From Streptomyces sp. ADI96-02 (GTDB lineage: Bacteria > Actinomycetota > Actinomycetes > Streptomycetales > Streptomycetaceae), in contig NZ_ML123034.1 of NCBI RefSeq assembly GCF_003846185.1, positions 5,951,100 to 6,009,346 of the forward strand: a DNA stretch of 58,247 nucleotides, in the 5' to 3' direction. The notes below the pieces were generated by a model. That model saw only the letters and a list, made by a program, of their open reading frames with translations. It was not told where the DNA came from and made no database searches. The position numbers and the translations under genes are program-made. Shown piece by piece: positions 25,169 to 32,167 of the stretch. How positions within the stretch are numbered: the first letter of the stretch is position 1; every line of letters starts with the position of its first letter.

Positions 25169-27283
25169 ATGACGAACTCAGCCGCCGTGCTCGCCGATGC
25201 CGCCGCCTACGCCGCCGCCGTCGAGGAGGCGTCCCAGGCCGCCGCCGCGTACTACGCCACGGGCGAGAGCACCCTGGACGACGACGCGTACGACCGTCTG
25301 GCACGCGGGATAGCCGCCTACGAGGCGGACCATCCCGAACAGACCCTGGACTCCTCGCCGACGGGCAAGGTGGCGGGCGGGGCCGCCGTCGGCGACGTAC
25401 CGCACACGGAGCCGATGCTCTCCCTGGACAACGTCTTCTCGGCCGAGCAGTTCGCGGCCTGGACTGCGTCGCTGGAGCGGCGCATCGGCAGACCGGTGGC
25501 GGCCTGGAGCGTCGAGCCGAAGCTGGACGGCCTGGCCGTCGCCGCCCGGTACCGCGACGGGCGGCTGGAGCGGCTGATCACCCGGGGGGACGGCATCGCC
25601 GGAGAGGACGTCTCGCACGCCGCCGCGGCCGTCGTCGGACTGCCCGAGCGGCTGTCGGAGCCGGTCACCATCGAGGTGCGCGGCGAGATCCTCATGACGG
25701 ACGAGCAGTTCGAGCGGGGGAACGCCGTCCGTACGGAGCACGGCGGCGCCCCCTTCGCCAACCCGCGCAACGGGGCGGCGGGCACCCTGCGCGCCAAGGA
25801 CCGGGCGTACCGGGTGGAGACCACCTTCTACGCCTACGGGGCCCTGCCGCTGCCGGAGTCCGGCGAGCCCGCCGCCCTCACCGACTCGCCGCACAGCGAG
25901 ATCCTCGCGTACGTCGCCGCACTCGGCGTCCACACGGCCGCCGGGACGCCGGTGGAGCCGGTGCGGGCGACCGGCGTCGAGGAGGTCCAGGAGCGGGTGG
26001 CCGCCATAGGTTCGCTGCGCGCCTCGCTGCCGTTCGGCATCGACGGAATCGTCATCAAGGCCGACCTCGCGGCCGACCGGCGCGACGCCGGATCGGGCAC
26101 CCGCGCTCCGCGCTGGGCCATCGCCTACAAGCTCCCCGCCGTGGAGAAGATCACCCGGCTGCTCGCCGTCGAGTGGAACGTCGGACGCACCGGCATCATC
26201 GCGCCGCGCGCGGTCCTGGAGCCCGTCGAGATCGACGGATCGACCGTCGGCTACGCCACCCTCCACAACCCGGCCGACATCACCCGCCGCGACCTGCGCA
26301 TCGGGGACCAGGTCATGGTCTACAAGGCGGGGGACGTCATCCCGCGCGTCGAAGCGCCCGTCGCCCATCTGCGCACGGGCGAGGAGACACCGATAGCGTT
26401 CCCGGACCTGTGCCCCCGGTGCGGCTCCGCGATCGACACGAGCGAGCAGCGCTGGCGTTGCACCCGGGGCCGCGACTGCCGCCTGGTCGCCTCCGTCTCG
26501 TACGCGGCGGGGCGCGACCAGCTCGACATCGAAGGGCTCGGCGCCACCCGGGTCGTCCAGCTCGTCGACGCGGGCCTCGTCACGGACTTCGCCGACCTGT
26601 TCACCCTGGAGCGGGAGCAGTTGCTCGCTCTGGACCGGATGGGCGAGACCTCGACGGACAACCTCCTGGCCGCCATCGAGACCGCCCGCTCCCGCCCGCT
26701 GTCCCGGGTCTTCTGCGCGTTGGGCGTCCGGGGCACGGGGCGCTCCATGTCCCGCAGGATCGCCCGGTACTTCGCCACGATGGACCGTATCGTCGCCGCC
26801 GACGCCGAGGAGTTGCAGCGGGTCGACGGCATAGGCCCGGAGAAGGCCGCGGCGGTCGTCGCCGAGCTGGTGGAGCTGGCCCCGCTGATCGACAAGCTCG
26901 TCCGCGCCGGGGTGGCGATGACCGAGCCCGGAGCGACCCCGCCCCCGGAGCCCGGCACCGAGGAGTCCGAGGCGGACGCGGCGGACGCGGCGGACGGCGA
27001 TGCCCGGGGCCCGGGGTCGGAACTGCCCCTGGCCGGGCTCACCGTGGTCGTCACGGGCGCCATGACCGGAGCACTGGAGAAGCTCTCCCGCAACCAGATG
27101 AACGAGCTGATCGAGCGGGCGGGCGGGAAGTCGTCCTCCAGCGTCTCCCGGCGCACGAGTCTGCTGGTCGCCGGGGAGAAGGCCGGGTCCAAGCGGGCCA
27201 AGGCGGAGGACCTGGGCATCAGGGTCGCGGAGCCGGGGGAGTTCGCGGAGATGGTCGCTGCCTTCCTCGCGGTCGACGCCTGA
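25169..27283 (+). CDS. ligA: NAD-dependent DNA ligase (LigA family, probable second paralogue)
   Basis: A 704-residue bacterial DNA ligase with all domains: Ia NAD-contact region (1-75), adenylation domain with nucleotidyl lysine in 'EPKLDGLAV' (Lys near 118), OB fold ('EWNVGRTGIIAPRAVLEPV'), C4 zinc finger ('CPRCG' near 414 and 'CTRGRDC' near 430), helix-hairpin-helix repeats, and a BRCT domain (about 618-695) after an acidic linker. It seals nicks using NAD. Several stretches that are nearly invariant in housekeeping LigA differ: 'TRGDGIAGEDVSHAAAAVVGLP' where T/N-R-T-I is usual, and 'GDQVMVYKAGDVIP'. I infer a second ligase beside the main one elsewhere. AGGA lies 8 nt before the ATG at 25169. 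Confidence 0.88.
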   Translation: MTNSAAVLADAAAYAAAVEEASQAAAAYYATGESTLDDDAYDRLARGIAAYEADHPEQTLDSSPTGKVAGGAAVGDVPHTEPMLSLDNVFSAEQFAAWTASLERRIGRPVAAWSVEPKLDGLAVAARYRDGRLERLITRGDGIAGEDVSHAAAAVVGLPERLSEPVTIEVRGEILMTDEQFERGNAVRTEHGGAPFANPRNGAAGTLRAKDRAYRVETTFYAYGALPLPESGEPAALTDSPHSEILAYVAALGVHTAAGTPVEPVRATGVEEVQERVAAIGSLRASLPFGIDGIVIKADLAADRRDAGSGTRAPRWAIAYKLPAVEKITRLLAVEWNVGRTGIIAPRAVLEPVEIDGSTVGYATLHNPADITRRDLRIGDQVMVYKAGDVIPRVEAPVAHLRTGEETPIAFPDLCPRCGSAIDTSEQRWRCTRGRDCRLVASVSYAAGRDQLDIEGLGATRVVQLVDAGLVTDFADLFTLEREQLLALDRMGETSTDNLLAAIETARSRPLSRVFCALGVRGTGRSMSRRIARYFATMDRIVAADAEELQRVDGIGPEKAAAVVAELVELAPLIDKLVRAGVAMTEPGATPPPEPGTEESEADAADAADGDARGPGSELPLAGLTVVVTGAMTGALEKLSRNQMNELIERAGGKSSSSVSRRTSLLVAGEKAGSKRAKAEDLGIRVAEPGEFAEMVAAFLAVDA

Positions 27284-27754
27284 TCAGCTCGGGCTTCCTC
27301 CGCACCGGTTCGTCCCCGCCGGGCTGTCATCGGCCCACGCCTGCGAATCGGTGTGAAGTGGCGTTCCCCCACCCGGTATTGCATAGTGAGGGCTCGGTCA
27401 TGCCTCGCTATCGGCGGGTCATGGGTGCGTGGACGGCAGGCGACGGCCGTCCGGGGGTGAGGGAGTTCATGCGTTCCGTGTACGGCGGACGACGCGGAGC
27501 CCGCCCCACCGCAGGGTCGGGCGGGGACGACCGGCGGAGCCGTGAGCTTCCGGCCGCCCGCGGCCGGGGGACCCTGCGCGAGGGCGCCGGTCCGCTTCGT
27601 GACGGAGGCGGTGCCGGTCCGCGTTCCGCAGGACGCGAGCCCCGGGCGGACCTCGGGCGCCGTCGGCTCGGCGGCGGGGCCGTGGCCGCCCGGGGACTCG
27701 CCCTCGACCTCGGCGGCTCCCGGGCCCCGGGCCCGGGTGCCGGGCCGTGGGGGG
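27284..27754. other. 471-bp gap with hairpins and no convincing gene
   Basis: Between the ligase stop and the convergent regulator stop I see no gene. Hairpins are GGACGGC/GCCGTCC at 27431-27452, CCCGCCC/GGGCGGG at 27500-27525 and a CCCGGG-rich run at 27718-27737 just after the regulator stop on the minus strand; the first and last could be terminators. An AT-richer patch near 27375-27390 (TATTGCATAGT) may be a promoter. A frame from ATG 27400 runs into the regulator gene but is Arg/Gly-rich and unlike any family I know. Confidence 0.5.
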
Positions 27755-28564
27755 TCAGGACAGATGGGCGTGCAGGTGGGCCGCGGTCTCCCGGTCGGCG
27801 GGGAGGAACGTCTCGATCGCCAGTTCCGCCACCGTCACGTCCATCGGGGTGTTGAACGTCGCGATCGACGAGAGGAAGGAGAGCACCCGGCCCCGGTGCT
27901 CGATCACCATCGGCAGCGCGAACGGCGCGGCCCGCTCCCGGTCCGCGCCCGCCGGTCCGCCGCCGGCCCGGCGCGGCACCGGATAGGCCGCCACCTCGTC
28001 GTACAGCGCCCGCAGCTCCGGCGAGCGCACGAGCGCGATCTGACGCTCCATCTGGGCCAACAGGTCCGCCCGCCACTGGTCCAGGTTCACGATGCGCGGG
28101 GCCAGACCGTCCGGGTGGAGGGTGACGCGCATCGCGTTGAGCGGCGGCGCGAGCAGCTCCGGGGACACGCCCTCCATCAGGAGCGCCATGCCCCGGTTGG
28201 CCGCCACCACGGTGTACGTGCCGTCCAGGACCAGGGCGGGGTACGGCTCGTAACCGGCGAGCAGCCGGTCGAGCCCTTCGCGCAGCGGGGCCAGCGCCGG
28301 GTCGCCGAGCGGGGTCTGCGCGTAGCGGGGCGCGTAACCGGCGACCACCAGAAGGGCGTTGCGCTCCCGGACGGGCACGTCCAGGTGCTCGGCCAGCCGC
28401 AGCACCATGTCCTCGCTGGGCCGCGCCCGGCCCGTCTCGACGAAGGAGATGTGCCGGGCCGAGGAGTCCGCGCGCAGCGCCAGGTCCAGCTGGCTGATCC
28501 GCCGCCGCTCGCGCCAGCCCCGCAGCAGCGGGCCCACTCCCGTGTCGGTCGGGACAGTCGTCAT
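27755..28564 (-). CDS. XRE-type regulator with MmyB-like ligand-binding domain
   Basis: A 269-residue transcription regulator. Residues about 10-70 are a lambda-repressor-type helix-turn-helix ('LLRGWRERRRISQLDLALRADSSARHISFVETGRARPS'), and residues about 95-265 match the MmyB-like ligand-binding domain ('RLLAGYEPYPALVLDGTYTVVAANRGMALLM', 'NLDQWRADLLAQMERQIAL', 'IATFNTPMDVTVAELAIETFLPAD'), a PAS-like fold that binds fatty acids in related proteins. Actinobacteria have many copies, usually beside an oxidoreductase they control; here the divergent neighbour is the pterin dehydratase at 28657, which may be the target. The ATG at 28564 has no ribosome binding site and a TACGGT box 6 nt upstream. 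Confidence 0.88.
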   Translation of the reverse strand: MTTVPTDTGVGPLLRGWRERRRISQLDLALRADSSARHISFVETGRARPSEDMVLRLAEHLDVPVRERNALLVVAGYAPRYAQTPLGDPALAPLREGLDRLLAGYEPYPALVLDGTYTVVAANRGMALLMEGVSPELLAPPLNAMRVTLHPDGLAPRIVNLDQWRADLLAQMERQIALVRSPELRALYDEVAAYPVPRRAGGGPAGADRERAAPFALPMVIEHRGRVLSFLSSIATFNTPMDVTVAELAIETFLPADRETAAHLHAHLS

Positions 28565-28570
28565 GGCAAG

Positions 28571-28576
28571 ACCGTA
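28571..28576 (-). promoter_or_regulatory. Candidate -10 box of the XRE regulator gene
   Basis: On the minus strand TACGGT stands 6 nt before the ATG at 28564 with no ribosome binding site, as expected for a leaderless transcript. The -35 region is not clear. Confidence 0.4.
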
Positions 28577-28656
28577 ACGTCACCGGCGGGCCGGGGCACA
28601 CGACCCCGGCGCCGTCCACCGAGATCCTGACCGCCGAGACGCACGGGAGCCGTTCC

Positions 28657-28962
28657 ATGTCGAGTGAGCCGCTGTCGCCGACCGAGACCGAACACCGACT
28701 GCGGGCGCTGCCCGGCTGGGCGCTGGAAGGGGACCGGATCACCCGGACCTACCGGCTGCCCTCCCACCTCGCCGCCGCCGCGCTGACCGTCCACATCGCC
28801 CGCGTCCAGGAGGAGCTGAACCACCACTCCGACCTGACGCTCGGCTACGACACCGTCGCCCTCGCCGTCCACACGCACGACGCGGGCGGCGCGGTGACCG
28901 AGAAGGACCTGGCGCTGGCGGAGCGGGTGTCGGCCATCGCCCCGGCCCACGACGCCCGGTAG
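28657..28962 (+). CDS. 4a-hydroxytetrahydrobiopterin dehydratase (PCD/DCoH family)
   Basis: A 101-residue pterin-4a-carbinolamine dehydratase, which removes water from 4a-hydroxytetrahydrobiopterin formed by aromatic amino acid hydroxylases so that the cofactor can be recycled. The family signature is intact: 'QEELNHHSDLTLGYDTVALAVHTHDAGG', where E-x3-H-H-S gives the catalytic His pair and the later H-x-H the third, and D of 'TEKD' follows. Length is typical. ACGGGAG lies 8 nt upstream of the ATG. No hydroxylase gene is adjacent, so its partner is elsewhere. It is divergent from the XRE regulator, 92 bp away. Confidence 0.92.
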   Translation: MSSEPLSPTETEHRLRALPGWALEGDRITRTYRLPSHLAAAALTVHIARVQEELNHHSDLTLGYDTVALAVHTHDAGGAVTEKDLALAERVSAIAPAHDAR

Positions 28963-28979
28963 GGCCCGCCTCGCGGGCC
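28963..28979. terminator. Short bidirectional terminator
   Basis: GGCCCGC-CTC-GCGGGCC is a perfect 7-bp stem with a 3-nt loop, directly after the pterin dehydratase stop and between two convergent genes. Confidence 0.55.
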
Positions 28980-29012
28980 GCCGTTCTCCCTGCCCCGGTA
29001 CGGCGCGGTGGC

Positions 29013-29972
29013 TCACGGCACCGCGCCGAACCGGGGGTGCGCGGTGAGCCACCGGGCGTATCTCGGGCTGCGCGACACGGCCTCGGCGTACGCCGCGCGG
29101 GTCAGCCCGGCCACCTCCGCCGCGGCGTCGGCGGCGGGGGAGTGCGGGTGCCGGCCCAGCAGGTGACGCCAGGTCAGCGGTGAGCCGGCCAGCGGTCGCG
29201 TCACCACGCCGGGGGCCGGCGGAAAGGTCGCCCGGCACAGCCCGATCGCCCGTCCCACCTGCACCAGATGGACGACGGAGGCGGTGTCCGTCTCGTACAC
29301 CGAGACCGGGGTGAAACCGGCCCGCGCGCAGGCCGTGGCGAAGCAGTCGGCGAAGCATCCGTCCCCCGGCACATGCGCCCAGTACTGGCCGGCCAGCGCG
29401 GCCAGCTCCAACTCCTCCCGGTCGGCCAGTGGATGGCTCTCCGGCAGCATCACGAACACCGGATCCACCCCCACCACCTCCCAGACCAGCCGGTCCGCCA
29501 GCGGTGGCGGACTCTCGCCGCAGGTGCCGATCAGGGCGAAGTCGAGCCGCCCGTCGATGACCTGCGAGGCGATCTCGGAGACCGACCACGAGGTGCACGT
29601 GGACACCGGAACCGCCGGATGGGCCGCGGCCATCCGGTCGACCAGGCCACCGAGCAGCGGGCCGTGCGTACCGCCCAGCCGGAACCGGTCCAGCGCACCG
29701 TCGGCGTTCGCGAACCGTACGGCCTCCGCCTGGAGTTCGCTGACGGCGGGCAGTACCACCCGGGCCCGTTCCAGCACCAGTTCGCCGAGCGGGGTGGTGC
29801 GGGCTCCCCGGTGGTCCCGGTCGAAGAGCGCGCCGCCCAGGGCCTTCTCGATCCGCCGCAGTTGGGCGCTGAGGGCGGGCTGGGCAAGCCCCAGCGCGGC
29901 GGCGGCCTTGGTGAGGCTGCCGGTGTCGGCGATGGCGCGAACCGTTCTCAGGTGGCGCAACTCCAGCTCCAT
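29013..29972 (-). CDS. LysR family transcriptional regulator
   Basis: A 319-residue LysR-type regulator. Residues 1-60 form the winged helix-turn-helix ('MELELRHLRTVRAIADTGSLTKAAAALGLAQPALSAQLRRIEKALG'), followed by the linker helix and an effector-binding domain of two Rossmann-like lobes (about 92-300). It lies divergent from the methyltransferase at 30180, the usual arrangement of a LysR regulator and its target. The start codon itself is inside a CCATAA-N7-TTATGG inverted repeat, so binding there would repress its own gene directly. There is no ribosome binding site; a well-formed promoter (TTGCCG-N17-TAACTT) ends 6 nt before the ATG, so the mRNA is probably leaderless. The effector is unknown. 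Confidence 0.92.
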   Translation of the reverse strand: MELELRHLRTVRAIADTGSLTKAAAALGLAQPALSAQLRRIEKALGGALFDRDHRGARTTPLGELVLERARVVLPAVSELQAEAVRFANADGALDRFRLGGTHGPLLGGLVDRMAAAHPAVPVSTCTSWSVSEIASQVIDGRLDFALIGTCGESPPPLADRLVWEVVGVDPVFVMLPESHPLADREELELAALAGQYWAHVPGDGCFADCFATACARAGFTPVSVYETDTASVVHLVQVGRAIGLCRATFPPAPGVVTRPLAGSPLTWRHLLGRHPHSPAADAAAEVAGLTRAAYAEAVSRSPRYARWLTAHPRFGAVP

Positions 29973-30007
29973 AAGGGAAAGTTATGGCCACTGAAGCATC
30001 CCGGCAA
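29969..30007 (-). promoter_or_regulatory. LysR promoter and autoregulatory operator
   Basis: On the minus strand TTGCCG (30007-30002) and TAACTT (29984-29979) are 17 bp apart, and the -10 is 6 nt from the ATG at 29972. CCATAA at 29969 and TTATGG at 29982 are perfect 6-bp arms 7 bp apart, containing the T-N11-A core typical of LysR sites. The operator covers both the -10 box and the start codon. Confidence 0.65.
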
Positions 30008-30123
30008 TATGCCGTCCGCTTTCCGTGGTTTTCGCCCTGCCGAAGCCGCTCGCCCCGTCTCCGCCCCCGCTTCCGCCTCCGCCGCGGCTCGTGCCCGGCT
30101 CCGCCCGCAGGCTTTCCGGTGTT

Positions 30124-30138
30124 TTGCCGTAACGGCAA
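30124..30138. promoter_or_regulatory. Second LysR-type palindrome upstream of the methyltransferase
   Basis: TTGCCGTAACGGCAA is a 15-bp palindrome with a single central A and contains TGCCGTAACGGCA, a T-N11-A core. It lies 42 bp before the methyltransferase ATG and is the natural candidate for control of that gene by the divergent LysR protein. Confidence 0.55.
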
Positions 30139-30179
30139 CAAGAATTGCTCCCTGACCCGGCCCCGGCGAGGGTGGGCCC

Positions 30180-31142
30180 ATGAGCAGCCACGCCGGTCAC
30201 GGCCACCCCGAAGCCCACGCGACCGCCCGCACGCACGGCCACGCCCATGGGCCGAGCGGCGACCCGGGCACGGAGTTCGACTGGGACGTCATGGGCCCGA
30301 TGCTGGAGCGGAACGCCGAACTCAGCCTCGCGCAGTACGAGGAGGCGGCCCGGTGGCTGGCGGCCCTGCCCGCCGCACCGGAGGTGCGCAGGGTGCTGGA
30401 CGTCGGCAGCGGACCCGGCGTCGTCACCTGCCTGCTGGCCGAGGTCTTCCCCGGCGCGGAGGTCGTCGCCGTGGACCCGGCCCCGGTGCTGCTGGAACGG
30501 ACCCGCGACCGAGCCCGCCGCCGCGGCGTGGGCGACCGCGTCCGTACCCTGGAGGCCGAACTGCCTCAGGACGCAGCCCGGTTGGGTGAGGCCGATCTGA
30601 TCTGGGCCGGCAACTCCCTGCATCACATCGGCGACCAGCGCGCCGCCCTCGCCACCTTCGCCGCGCTCCTGCGGCCCGGCGGACGCGTCGTTCTCGTCGA
30701 GGGCGGACTGCCCATGCGGCGACTGCCCCGCGACATCGGTCTGGGGCGGCCGGGTCTGGAGGCCCGGATGGACGCGGCTGCCGCCACCCGCTTCGAGCGG
30801 ATGCGGTCCGAACTGCCCGATGCCAAGCGGGAGACCGAGGACTGGAACGCCCTGTTCAGCGCCGTCGGCCTGACCCCGAGAGGCACGCGCAGTTTCCTGC
30901 TCGACCTGCCCGCGCCGCTCGCTCCGGCCGCCCGGGAGCACGTCATCGCGACGGTGTCCCGGGAGCGCGAGGTCTTCGGCGAACTGCTCGACGGCGAGGA
31001 CCGCGCCGTACTGGACCGGCTGCTGGACCCGGAGGACCCCGCCGGTCTGCACCGCCGGGCGGACGTCCACCTGCTCACCGCCCGTACGGTCCACGTGGGT
31101 GGCACCGCCCGCACCGCCCGCACTGTCCGCGCTGAGGGCTGA
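30180..31142 (+). CDS. Class I SAM-dependent methyltransferase with His-rich N-terminus
   Basis: A 320-residue methyltransferase. Motif I 'VRRVLDVGSGPGVVTCLLAEVFPGAEVVAVDPAP' begins near residue 70; motif II/III is 'ADLIWAGNSLHHIGDQRAALATFAALLRPGGRVVLVEGG'. The N-terminal 28 residues carry eight His ('SHAGHGHPEAHATARTHGHAHG'), unlike most relatives, and could bind a metal ion. The C-terminal 50 residues end in a Thr/Arg/Ala-rich tail whose stop codon lies inside a 7-bp tandem repeat. GAGGGTGGG precedes the ATG. Divergence from the LysR gene and the palindromes in between suggest that LysR controls it. The methyl acceptor is unknown. Confidence 0.85.
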   Translation: MSSHAGHGHPEAHATARTHGHAHGPSGDPGTEFDWDVMGPMLERNAELSLAQYEEAARWLAALPAAPEVRRVLDVGSGPGVVTCLLAEVFPGAEVVAVDPAPVLLERTRDRARRRGVGDRVRTLEAELPQDAARLGEADLIWAGNSLHHIGDQRAALATFAALLRPGGRVVLVEGGLPMRRLPRDIGLGRPGLEARMDAAAATRFERMRSELPDAKRETEDWNALFSAVGLTPRGTRSFLLDLPAPLAPAAREHVIATVSREREVFGELLDGEDRAVLDRLLDPEDPAGLHRRADVHLLTARTVHVGGTARTARTVRAEG

Positions 31143-31158
31143 GGGCTGAGGGCTGAGA
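31131..31158 (+). repeat. Four 7-bp repeats across the methyltransferase stop codon
   Basis: GCTGAGG occurs three times head to tail, then GCTGAGA. The TGA stop at 31140-31142 is inside the second copy. As 7 is not a multiple of 3, gain or loss of a copy could change the last residues, though each frame meets a TGA soon. Confidence 0.8.
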
Positions 31159-31195
31159 CAAGGCCGACCGCCGCCGGCACGGTGTGCGACGACGA

Positions 31196-31223
31196 CGCCC
31201 CCGCCGCTGAGGCGACGGGGGCG
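31196..31223. terminator. Bidirectional terminator between convergent genes
   Basis: CGCCCCCG pairs with CGGGGGCG (8 bp), then after one mismatch CGC pairs with GCG, closed by a TGAG tetraloop. It is 53 bp after the methyltransferase stop and 16 bp after the aldo/keto reductase stop on the other strand. Confidence 0.65.
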
Positions 31224-31239
31224 CGGGAGTGCCGGGTGC

Positions 31240-32076
31240 TCAGGCCTCGATGTTGAACTCGGCCGGGTTCGGCCCGAGCCGCTTGCCCTCGTCCAGCGCC
31301 GTGAACGCGGCGAGGTCGTCGGCGTCCAGCTCGAAGCCGAACACGTCGATGTTCTCCGCGATCCGCGACGGGGTCACGGACTTCGGGATGACGACGTTGC
31401 CGGTCTGCAGGTGCCAGCGCAGAACCGCCTGGGCGGGCGTGCGGCCGTGCTTCTGGGCGATGGCGACGACCGTCGGCACCTCCAGGAGGCCCTTGCCCTG
31501 GCCGAGCGGCGACCACGCCTCGGTGGCGATGCCGTGCTCGGCGTGGAAGGCGCGGGACTCGGCCTGCTGGAGCTGCGGGTGCAGCTCGATCTGGTTGAGG
31601 ACGGGCACCACGGAGGTCTCGCCGAGAAGCCGCTTCAGGTGCTCCGGAAGGAAGTTGGACACGCCGATGGCCTTGGCGCGGCCGTCGGCGTAGATCTTCT
31701 CGAACGCCTTGTACGTCTCGGTGTACGCGTCCTTGGCGGGCACGGGCCAGTGGATCAGGTAGAGATCGACGTAGTCCAGCCCGAGCTTGTCCAGCGAGGC
31801 GTCGAAGGCGCGCAGGGTGCTGTCGTACCCCTGGTCGCCGTTCCACAGCTTCGTGGTGACGAAGAGCTCGTCACGGGCGACGCCGGAGGAGGCGATGGCC
31901 TTGCCGGTGCCGGTCTCGTTCTCGTAGATCGCGGCGGTGTCGATGCTCCGGTACCCGGACTCGATGGCCTGGGCGACCGCCGCAGCCGCCTCGTCGTCCG
32001 GCACCTGCCAGACACCGAAACCGAGCTGCGGCATTTCGAGGCCGTTGTTGAGGGTGATGGAGGGGACCTGGCTCAC
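31240..32076 (-). CDS. Aldo/keto reductase (2,5-diketo-D-gluconate reductase type)
   Basis: A 278-residue NADPH-dependent aldo/keto reductase. The catalytic tetrad is visible: Asp and Tyr in 'SIDTAAIYENE', Lys in 'VTTKLWN' and His in 'YLIHWP'. The nucleotide-binding motif 'NVVIPKSVTPSRIAENIDVFGF' is canonical, and 'IGVSNFLPEHLKRLL' and 'LNQIELHPQLQQ' are family hallmarks. It reduces aldehydes or ketones such as sugars, diketogluconate or methylglyoxal. The GTG at 32076 follows AAGGA by 10 nt; upstream in-frame codons give no family resemblance. It lies 91 bp downstream of the acyl-CoA synthetase on the same strand, not clearly in one operon. Confidence 0.92.
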   Translation of the reverse strand: MSQVPSITLNNGLEMPQLGFGVWQVPDDEAAAAVAQAIESGYRSIDTAAIYENETGTGKAIASSGVARDELFVTTKLWNGDQGYDSTLRAFDASLDKLGLDYVDLYLIHWPVPAKDAYTETYKAFEKIYADGRAKAIGVSNFLPEHLKRLLGETSVVPVLNQIELHPQLQQAESRAFHAEHGIATEAWSPLGQGKGLLEVPTVVAIAQKHGRTPAQAVLRWHLQTGNVVIPKSVTPSRIAENIDVFGFELDADDLAAFTALDEGKRLGPNPAEFNIEA

Positions 32077-32167
32077 GAGCGGTCGATCCTTACGTCGTCG
32101 GTTGGTACTCCCCACCACAACGAGCGAGTCCGCTCAGGCATTCCCGCTCCCGGGCGAACCGGTCGGA

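Noticed and set aside
27400..27855. Open frame of about 150 codons in the gap after the ligase gene
   Set aside because: No ribosome binding site of note, Arg/Gly-rich composition, overlap with the end of the regulator gene, and no resemblance to a known family.
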